Origin: Taudactylus pleione
Taxonomy: Eukaryota; Chordata; Amphibia; Anura; Myobatrachidae
Assembly (NCBI GenBank): GCA_031769625.1
Contig: JAUIMM010000017.1
Location: 2,222,501 to 2,286,500, forward strand
Direction: 5' to 3'
DNA: 64,000 bases
Part shown: one piece after another, positions 56,216 through 64,000 of the stretch
How the letters are laid out: every line of letters starts with the position of its first letter
How positions within the stretch are numbered: position 1 is the first letter of the stretch
Made by a program: the position numbers and the translations under genes
Notes under the pieces: model-generated
Database searches by the model: none
What the model was told of the DNA's origin: nothing
What the model saw: only the letters and a program-made list of their open reading frames with translations

Positions 56216-57798
56216 CGAAGATAATTCGTTTGTATATCTAGTAGCGGATACTCGCCTTTAGTCTCACAAATAAGACAACTGGAAACGGAAAAACTACTTT
56301 GCTTGGTTGCATTGATCAATTTCATGTGCGACATTTGTACATCTGTGTGCCAATCTGTATACAAAGTGCTATGATGCAGCGGTTCAGCATTTTCTCACGC
56401 CAAGGTCCGATGCGCTTTACAGTGATTTTGTAAGTGTTTAAAACTGTGCTGTTAAATTCATAGCCAGCATCTATAGTACAGTTTGGTGTTTTTCTGCATC
56501 TGTGATGTAAATATGACGCAAATTATAGAAAAAGATGGTACGCCGCACCTCTTGAAGCAGCCCAGTTGCGCTGTACGTCATGCGCCTTATAGCGTACTGA
56601 TGCCAGTTTTATGAGGACACATCTGTATCAGATTGAGAAAAGCCCACTCCAGAGAAAACTGGTGTCTATGAAAGGATTAGCACTTACCGGTGGTAGTCCC
56701 TGCTGGTGGAGAGATTTACCAGGTTTCTCTAGCAAAAGCTTTTTCATACCAAGCAAGTACCGCTGCAATCTTTTTATATCAGCATCTTAAGATGGTGATA
56801 GCAGAATATATTCAATGATAAAAATTTCTTATAATAACAATAATAATAAAAATAATAACTTTATTAAAGTTTTGTTTTTTTCTTTAAAATTTGTATTAAA
56901 ATTTTCGAACAGATGGATAGACGCCCATCCAGGCGTTCACTATCTGTGTGAACGCCTTTTTAAATTCAAAGTTTCGAAAATAGAAGAAAATTAATGTAGT
57001 TAATTTACAGTTATATAATTGACTAAAACAATTATATCAATATCATTTATAAGTTATTAGAGCTCCTATTGTCAATAAAAGAAAGGAGCAACTTAAAGCA
57101 TAATATATTTTATACATGTAGAATAGTTTCATAGGTGTAGTTCTACATTGCTAACTATTATATGGCAGTAACATATATTAAAGCGTCTAGCTTACACTCC
57201 AAATGTTATTTATGGACCATAACGCATATCATTTTGTGCAAATGCGCTCAATTTTCTACCTCCCAGAAGGACCATGCTCACATTTCAGGTTTTAATACTG
57301 TCAGCTGAAAAATGCTCTACACAACCTGTTGTGGGATTGTGGCATTTGGACCAAAAATCCAAATGGCAGTTATAAGTTTTTATTAAATTACATGTTTTAT
57401 AATTATTGGCAGCAATGTGCTTTCCCATATAAAGTCCACCTGGAGGATGCAAAAATGTGCCCTATTACACTATATACAGTATAGGTAAAGGCCTGGTTCA
57501 TGTAAAAACAAATGATGATGTGATTCCTGTAAGCACCTGGAAATGCATTCTCCCTACCCCTTGAATCTCATTTAAATGTCTTGTACTCAGGGCTTAAAGT
57601 GTTCCTGGAGAGATTGGGGGCTGATGACACTGCTATGGGTGGAGGGGTAGGCAGCGACATGGAGAGTGGAGGCTCAGGGGCAAATAACATTACAGGAAAC
57701 ACCCCTAAGTAGCAATAGATACACCCATAGGTGGAGCTAGCATGCCCTTTGGTCAGAGCATGACACACCCCCACAATAGCATTCTACTACCAAACATA
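56216..57798. other. No gene recognised; hairpin at 56931-56957
   Basis: Mostly AT-rich with an AAT-rich tract near 56830-56865. At 56931 'aggcgttcac', loop of 7, 'gtgaacgcct' is a perfect 10-bp hairpin. It is enclosed by 'attttcgaa' (56901) and 'ttcgaaaat' (56973). Confidence 0.5.
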
Positions 57799-58001
57799 GG
57801 CCCCCATTTACTAACAAGTTTTATCACCAAAACGAGTGATAAATGTCACTGTGTATGATAATGGAGCTCCAGCCAATCAGCTCCAAACTGTCATTTTTCT
57901 AACAGTTGACAGTTGGGATCTGATTGGCTGGAGCACCATTATCATACACAGTGACATTTATCACTAGTTTTGGTGATAAAACTCCTTACTAAATAAGGCC
58001 C
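57799..58001. mobile_element. Harbinger-like MITE, third copy of the CAGCCAATCAGCTCC family
   Basis: 'ggcccccatttactaaca' faces 'ccttactaaataaggccc'. ATA flanks both sides (57796-57798, 58002-58004). The palindromic core again has 'ccagccaatcagctcc' against 'tctgattggctggagc'. Confidence 0.8.
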
Positions 58002-58002
58002 A

Positions 58003-58041
58003 TAATCTCCCTGAAACTACTTTTCAAAAGTAGGCAAGTAT
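58003..58041. repeat. hAT right-end fragment
   Basis: 'aatctccctgaaactacttt' through 'aaaagtaggcaagtat' is the terminal module of the element at 9659-10074. Confidence 0.6.
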
Positions 58042-58043
58042 GG

Positions 58044-58170
58044 CCTACAGTATGTCTAATGAGAACAGTATGTCAGGCCTAACTACAGTATGTCTAATGA
58101 GAACAGTATGTCAGGCCTAACTACAGTATGTCTAATGAGAACAATATGTCAGGCCTAACTACAGTATGTG
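58044..58170. repeat. 38-bp minisatellite, about 3.3 copies
   Basis: Unit 'ctacagtatgtctaatgaga' plus 'acagtatgtcaggcctaa', nearly identical between copies. No spacers, so not a CRISPR array. Confidence 0.95.
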
Positions 58171-59659
58171 TTAAAAGGGGTGAGAGGTAATCAGTTAAGT
58201 CAGTATTTGTATTATACAGTAAGAAATTCCTACATCACACCTGTGGTGGTTGGGATATGTTTGCTGTGCTCTGGGCGGTAGTGAGTTCATTAGCAGGCAG
58301 ATGAGGCTTAATTTGAAATCAGCCATTTGCCCTCTGTGTTCTCCTATAAAAGATGGCCTGATGGTACAAGCATTCCCGTAAGTTAACATCCAGCGCTCGT
58401 CACTTCTAATTCCATTTCATTTGCTTGCAAATAAAACCTTGTTTGCTGGGCTGCCCTTCTAAATTAGATTGATGTAATTACGTTATTCTCAATGTGTATT
58501 TTTCTAATTAAACGTGTAATCTTACCTTTTAGACAGATTGTCTTGGCCTTACCACCAACCCTAGGCATATTTAGTTGTACAAGAAGTAATGCTATACTTA
58601 ATACATTGACAAACTATTGAGCTAATATATCAGTGTACTGTTACTGTTAAAGATTGTTTTGTCTGATGGGATAAAAACAATAATTGGTAGTCATGTATTT
58701 CTCTTGATGGACAGATCCAGTTGTGATTGACAAGAGTCATTATCATTTAATTGTATAGCTTTTAAATGACAGAATAGTCATTGTGACTGAGGGTGAGATG
58801 TATCAAACCTTCTAAAGAGTGGATCAGTGTATAAGTGGAGAAGTTGCTATGAGCAACCAACCACCCTGCAGCCTGTAGAGCTGCCTGGAGCATCCTAAGG
58901 ATGTTCCTCTTCTTCCTACTCGAGGCAGCCCCGCCTCTTTGGCATGACATCATGATGTCACATGTTCAGGCAGCGGGGCCAGCACACGGTGGATTAAAGC
59001 CCTACTTCAGCATTATTGCAGTTGCGCAAACATGCCCTTACTGTACTCAGACTACATAAGAAGACCCCTGTCCCTCATATCCAGGTGTCAGAATCTGTAT
59101 GGGTGCAGATGCTCACTGTTCTGGGCATTTTCAGGCAATTTACTCTAGGCTAACTGGCATGGTACTCATTTCGCATCCGGTCCTGTAAATTCACCAGGAC
59201 ATTTCTAGTGTATACATAGCTTGTATTGAATATGGGTACAACCCACTTGTATAAACTATATGTGCAACTGCAGCATAGAGCAGTAACAAGAATCACCAGC
59301 TATCAAACTGGCTGCGTAAGAGCTCTGCAGACGTCGCCCTTTAATATTGGAGATTTGGATGTGTGCCCAGCATAAGCTGACAGAGGCTGGAACATCTCCA
59401 CCCCTGATATACATCACACATAAATAGGATGTGTGTGCACAGCACTGATTTACAGATTCTATCACATGCACAGATGAACTATTGCTCTTTGAAAGACAAG
59501 ATGTGTTAAATGCGGTTGGTTATACCTGGCTGGGAGACAGATAAAAAGAGTGCAATGTAAAATATTTAAGATAAATATATGGTGATTAAAGATGTCAAAA
59601 ATAGTTTGTACCTTATGGCATCTACACTTTGTATACTTGTTTAAGATTGATCCAGTGGG
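58171..59659. other. No gene recognised
   Basis: Unassigned. 58860-58985 is GC-richer and may be a hAT-like remnant ('ggcagccccgcctctttggc'). Confidence 0.45.
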
Positions 59660-60000
59660 ATTGGTATGAAATACCGACAGTCGGGATCCCGACAGGGTTA
59701 ACGTACCAACACTTGTTGGTCGGTATGCTAATCCTCCTCCTCTCCATACCTTAAGCCTCCCCCTTTGGTGCCTAAATCTAACCTCCCCCAAGTGCCTGAA
59801 CCTAACCTCCCCCTCACCGCACCCTAAACCTAACCCTCTCCCCTCAGTGCCTAACCCCTTAACCTAACTCTCTCCAACTCCGCCACTTACCTTTGGCATC
59901 CTGGCAGTCGGGATGCTGGCACCGGGATTCTGACCGGCATTGGTATTCCGGAGCCGGTAATGTAAGTGTCGGCATCCCGACCGCTGGGATGCCGAACACC
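59660..60000 (+). repeat. TEL-family MITE, copy 6
   Basis: Starts 'attggtatgaaataccg', like copy 4, then 'gtcgggatcccgacag'. Units of 'cctaaacctaacc' type occupy 59745-59870. Closes with 'ggcatcctggcagtcggga', 'ggcatcccgaccgctgggat'. The outer right repeat is not clear. Confidence 0.72.
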
Positions 60001-60299
60001 TCCCGTTCCAGCAGCTCTTCTGTTTCACTAAAGATCCAATATCAGCACTTAAAGTAGTAGTCATTTGCAGAGAAGAGGTTATTCTATTACGGGCATCTTA
60101 GCACAGCATTTAACCAGTTTGGTTCTATCTGATTCTGCTTTCTGTGCTCACCCATATATTGCAATATAATATTTTCAAACCTTATGATGTACTTAATGAT
60201 CTCATTCTCCTGTATTTAGATTTTAGAGGCAGAGTGTTAAAGCCCATATCTGGTTTACAAAGGCTAACCTTCCACTAAATCACTTTTTGCTATAAAATA
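60001..60299. other. No gene recognised
   Basis: AT-rich, unassigned. Confidence 0.5.
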
Positions 60300-60606
60300 G
60301 AGGTCTGCGTCTACTCACCTGTCTGACCGGGAGGGGGGGGGGGTGTCTGCATTGCACATCCTCCCTTGCAACCGGGTGATTGACAGCTGATGTCACTGGG
60401 AGGCGGGACTTAAGTCTGTCGGTCACATGGCCTAAATCAGGGGGCGTGGCTAGCAGACAGGCTGGCTTTTAAGGGCTGCATTAGCTGCAGCCCTTATGAG
60501 TCAGATAGGGCCTCCGTTATATAGCAGGAGAGTGGTTTCCCATGGGAAGCCCTCTCTCTGCTATTGCAGTCCAGACTGGCAGTTCCAGGTGGGTAAAATC
60601 CGCCAA
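60300..60606. mobile_element. hAT MITE related to 27590-28080
   Basis: The right part 'gccctctctctgctat', 'cagtccagactggcagttcc' and 'aaaatccgccaatg' parallels 27862-28080. The left end is eroded. Confidence 0.6.
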
Positions 60607-60627
60607 TGGCATATATGTGTGTATGTG

Positions 60628-60629
<2 letters not shown>

Positions 60630-60678
<49 letters not shown>

Positions 60679-60710
60679 ATATATATATATATATATATAT
60701 AAATATATAC
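60630..60710. repeat. (TA)n microsatellite
   Basis: Long TA runs with TATG interruptions; frames through it are artefacts. Confidence 0.95.
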
Positions 60711-60717
60711 ATACACT

Positions 60718-61210
60718 GTATAAGTGACAATACCCAAGCGCCTACTAGTGGCATAGGAAATATATAGGCAAAGTAAGAAAAGTGAATGCAGGTTTATTGA
60801 GGAAAAAAGCAACTTATCTTAAAAAAACAATAAATAGGCAAAACATTGTGTGTAACGTTTCAACTCTGCATCAGTAAAGAATACTGTTATATAATTCAGG
60901 AGTTAGGAACTACAGCAATTCCCCCATATTGATATAACACTCCCAATGTTTTATAAGTATAACAGTTTTGTTAAAACAAATAACATCCACAAGAATAATA
61001 TTATATAAAAGCTTATCTGTCCATCATGTAAGGGTCCAAATAGCGATGTTTTGCATATTTTTTTGTTTTTTATATATGAATTCATGGTGGTCAAGTGACT
61101 GAAGATATTCTGACTAAGATAAGTTGTTTTTTTTCCTCAATAACCTCACATTCACTTTTCTTATATATTTCCTATATCACTAGTAGGCACTTGGGAATTT
61201 TCACTTATAC
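60718..61210. repeat. Inverted pair of Penelope-like end fragments
   Basis: 60718-60820 and 61116-61210 are inverted copies: 'gtataagtga' to 'aacttatctt' against 'aagataagtt' to 'cacttatac'. Inside the left arm's continuation, minus strand 60885-60845 reads 'ctgatgcagagttgaaacgt', a decayed hammerhead-like core. Confidence 0.7.
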
Positions 61211-61360
61211 ATTGGTTACGTATGTGGTGTTTTATCCACATATGATCACTTCTTCCCAGCAGCCACTTATATATTTAATGAGGAGTGTGTTGGAATTTAT
61301 TTATATTTATTTTCACAAGATTATTGTTTACACTTGTGCGCTCACTAATCTATTTGAATT

Positions 61361-61373
<13 letters not shown>

Positions 61374-61407
<34 letters not shown>
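61374..61407. repeat. (TA)n microsatellite
   Basis: Continuous TA run. Confidence 0.95.
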
Positions 61408-61409
<2 letters not shown>

Positions 61410-61797
61410 CATATACCGGATAAAAGTCCAACACTCTTTATTACCAGCACAGGCAGGTTACAGCTTCATACAGCAGACTTGCAATTCAGGTTATTTAGGC
61501 AGTTCTCCAAACAGCATACAGTATGTTAAGGCAGTACAGGTTCACATCATCTCATACTGTAGTTGCACAGGAATAGTCAGCATATCAGCAGCAGTTCATA
61601 TAAAAGAAAAACAGTGGCCCTGACATTCCACACACCCTTTTGGACACTAGTCACCGTCAGAAGCAACATTCTGATGACAACTGTTTGAGGCAACACCTGA
61701 ACTGGATCCTTCGGTCCTGCTGCATTTACTCTGCCAAACCTGGGATATCTGGACATTTCACATTCAATTCATCTGGAATTATGCTGACCCTGCCACA

Positions 61798-61799
<2 letters not shown>
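61408..61799. other. Unassigned segment between microsatellites
   Basis: Moderate-GC DNA starting 'acataccggataaaagtcc'. No coding or paired ends seen; it may be a fragment of an unrecognised retroelement. Confidence 0.4.

Positions 61800-61840
<41 letters not shown>
61800..61840. repeat. (TA)n microsatellite at the Tc1 boundary
   Basis: TA run that ends exactly where Tc1 copy B begins; the first 44 bp of that element are missing. Confidence 0.95.
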
Positions 61841-61844
<4 letters not shown>

Positions 61845-63448
61845 GCCTCTATTCACCACCACAATGGCTTTGAAATGAAACAAACAAGATGTGCTTTAAC
61901 TGCAGACTTTCAGATTTAATTTGAGGGTAATTACATCCAAATCAGGTGAACCGTGTAGGAATTACAACGGTTTCTATATGTGCCTCCCACTTTTTAAGGG
62001 GCCAAAAGTAATGGGACTATCATCTCAAAAGCTATTTCATGGACAGGTGTGGGCTATTCCCTCATTATTTCATTATCAATTAAGCAGGTAAAAGGTCTGG
62101 AGTTGATTCTAGGTGTGACATTTGCATTTGGAATCAGTTGCTGTCGACTCTCAATATGAGATCCAAAGAGCTGTCACTATCAGTGAAGCAAGCCATCATT
62201 AGGCTGAAAAATCAAAACAAACCCATCAGAGAGATAGCAAAAACATTAGGTGTGGCCAAATCAACTGTTTGGAACATTCTTAAAAAGAAAGAACACACCG
62301 GAGAGCTCAGCAACACCAAAAGACCCAGAAGACCACGGAAAACAACTGTGGTGGATGACAGAAGAATTATTTCCCTGGTGAAGAAAAACCCCTTCACAAC
62401 ATTTGGCCAAATCAAAAACACTCTCCAGGAGGTAGGTGTATATGTGTCAAAGTCAACAATCAAGAGAAGACTTCACAAGAGTGAATATAGAGGGTTCACC
62501 ACAAGATGTAAACCATTGGTGAGCCACAAAAACAGGAAGACCAGATTAGAGTTTGCCAAACAACATCTAAAAAAGCCATTACAGTTCTGGAGCAACATCC
62601 TATGGACAGATGAGACAAAGATCAACTTGTACCAGAGTGATGGGAAGAGAAGAGTATGGAGAAGGAAAGGAACTGCTCATGATCCAAAACATACCACCTT
62701 ATCAGTGAAGCATGGTGGTGGTAGTGTCATGGCGTGGGCATGTATGGCTGCCAATGGAACTGGTTCCCTTGTATTTATTGATGATGTGACTGCTGACAAA
62801 AGCAGCAGAATGAATTCTGAAGTGTTTCGGGCAATATTATATGCTCATATTCAGTTAAATGCTTCAGAACTCATTGGACGGCGCTTCACAGTGTAGATGG
62901 ACAATGACCCGAAGCATACTGCAAAAGCGACCAAAGAGTTTTTTAAGGCTAAAAAGTGGAATGTTATGGAATGGCCAAGTCAATCCCCTGACCTGAATCC
63001 AATTGAGCATGCATTTCACTTGATGAAGACAAAACTGAAGGGAAAATGCCCCAAGAACAAGCAGGAACTGAAGACATTTGCAGTAGAGGCCTGGCAGAGC
63101 ATCACCAGGGATGAAACCCAGCGTCTGGTGATGTCTATGCGTTCCAGACTTCAGGCTGTAATTGCCTGCAAAGGATTTGCAACAAAGTATTAAAAATTTT
63201 AAAGTTAGATTTAGGATTGTTTAGTTTGTCCCATTACTTTTGGCCCCTTAAAATGTGGGAGGCACATATAGAAACCGTTGTAATTCCTACACCGTTCACC
63301 TGATTTGGATGTAATTACCCTCAAATTAAATCTGAAAGTCTGCTGTTAAGGCACATCTTGTTTGTTTCATTTCAAAGCCATTGTGGTGGCAAATAGAGGC
63401 CAAAATATGAAAATTCTGTCAATGTCCCAATATTTATGCACCTGACTG
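61841..63448 (+). mobile_element. Tc1-type DNA transposon, copy B (left tip lost)
   Basis: Aligns with copy A from its position 443 to the right tip 'tgcacctgactg' with few differences. The left 44 bp are replaced by (TA)n. The right TA target has become TG within a tgtgtatg stretch. The transposase frame is open apart from one stop. Confidence 0.92.
62138..63193 (+). pseudogene. Tc1 transposase with a single in-frame stop (351 codons)
   Basis: One frame of 351 codons, the usual Tc1 length. N-terminal paired-like HTH at residues 14-48; KRPRRPRK at 61-68; second HTH about 72-112; first catalytic Asp158 in WTDETK; glycine box KHGGGSVMAW near 191-200; Asp255 in MDNDPKHT; Glu290 in LNPIEH, giving 34 residues between the last two. 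Codon 253 is TAG (62894-62896), where copy A has CAG, so one C-to-T change truncates the protein just before the second catalytic Asp. The 252-residue product would keep DNA binding but not catalysis. No frameshift is seen, and this is the best-preserved coding frame in the window. Confidence 0.95.
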
Positions 63449-63452
63449 TGTG

Positions 63453-63459
<7 letters not shown>

Positions 63460-63500
<41 letters not shown>
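63460..63500. repeat. (TA)n microsatellite
   Basis: TA run between Tc1 copy B and the next Tc1 element. Confidence 0.95.
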
Positions 63501-63501
<1 letters not shown>

Positions 63502-64000
63502 CATTTTTCTCAGTAAATATATTAGTAATGAATCTATTGTAATGAAATTTTCACCAAGTGTCAGCAACAACCCATGCAATCCACACATGTAAATGAATCA
63601 AACCATAGATGTCCATAATTTAAGTTATGTGTAATAATGTGAAATGACATAGGTAAAAAGTTTTGAACACGCTTACTGACATTTATTTAATACTTTGTAC
63701 ATAAGCCTTTGTTGGTAATGACAGCTTCAAGATGCCTCCTGTATGGAGAAACTAGTTGCATGCATTGCTCAGGTGTGATTTTGGCCCATTTTTCCACACA
63801 AACAGTTTTCAAATCTTGAAGGTTCCGTGGGCCTCTTCTATGAACTCTGATCTTTAGTTCTTTCCATAGATTTTCAATTAGATTCAAGTCAGGTGATTGG
63901 CTGGGCCATTCTAGCAGTTTTATTTTCTTTCTCTGAAACCAATTGAGCGTGTCCTTGGCTGTGTGTTTGGGATCAATGTCTTGCTGAAATGTTCACCCTC
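63501..64000 (-). mobile_element. Tc1-type transposon, another family, cut by window end
   Basis: A probable terminal region 63501-63680 ('aaaaagttttgaacacgctt') is followed by a minus-strand transposase end. The left tip abuts (TA)n. Confidence 0.8.
63687..64000 (-). pseudogene. Tc1 transposase C-terminal part, partial at window edge
   Basis: Minus strand, towards lower coordinates: [60 protein letters not shown], then [20 protein letters not shown] and TAA at 63689-63687. It holds the second catalytic D (near 63977) and the E (in LIENL). About four codons before QQDIDP an in-frame TGA (63995-63993) suggests a frameshift or stop. Its ILE-type DID and LIENLW wording differs from the other Tc1 families here. 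Confidence 0.85.

Noticed and set aside
58044..58170. Regular 38-bp repeats resembling a CRISPR array
   Set aside because: Units are head to tail with no spacers, in a eukaryotic context; it is a minisatellite.

Overview
This is a eukaryotic, repeat-saturated intergenic or intronic segment. I find no intact host gene, no tRNA or rRNA gene, and nothing bacterial. The transposon mix suggests a vertebrate, most likely an anuran amphibian: several Tc1-type elements, a Neptune-like Penelope retroelement, L2/CR1 and Tx1-like L1 LINEs, a chromodomain Ty3/gypsy element, hAT, Harbinger-like and TTAA-flanked MITEs, and a Helitron scrap. Some fish groups carry a similar mix, so the taxonomic call is inference.

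Layout. 1-2.0 kb: gypsy LTR fragment, then a complete Tc1 copy (399-2048). 3.0-7.5 kb: TTAA foldbacks and a 2.7-kb hAT-like element (3816-6545) carrying a 244-codon BED zinc-finger ORF. 8.7-15.3 kb: a largely full-length but decayed Penelope-like element with RT, GIY-YIG endonuclease and hammerhead-like terminal motifs, itself hit by a hAT and by a CTCGAG palindrome MITE. 15.8-20.2 kb: L2 LINE pieces broken by gypsy LTRs, including a solo LTR with a 5-bp target duplication and an inverted integrase fragment. 20-36 kb: mostly MITEs, minisatellites and unrecognised DNA, with an antisense Tc1 pseudogene at 25.2-25.65 kb. 36.7-40.05 kb: a Harbinger-like element containing a Helitron tail, a second MITE and a 121-codon minus-strand ORF. 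43.2-46.5 kb: an L1/Tx1-like LINE. 46.5-48.1 kb: a second Tc1 family. 50.5-51.2 kb: a Penelope tail with a good hammerhead-like motif. 52-60 kb: TTAGGG-like MITEs and other MITEs. 61.8-63.4 kb: a second copy of the first Tc1 family, broken only by one in-frame stop and a missing 5' end. 63.5-64 kb: a third Tc1 family on the minus strand, cut by the window edge.

Nothing here looks like a cooperating gene system. What stands out is structure within the repeats: a MITE family built from consecutive hairpins whose stems co-vary between two copies; hammerhead-like motifs at Penelope ends, one with a tandemly duplicated 5' half; and a MITE family filled with telomere-like CCTAACCC minisatellite. 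Nested insertions with readable target duplications give a relative order of events at several sites. All family names rest on motifs read by eye; no database search was run.
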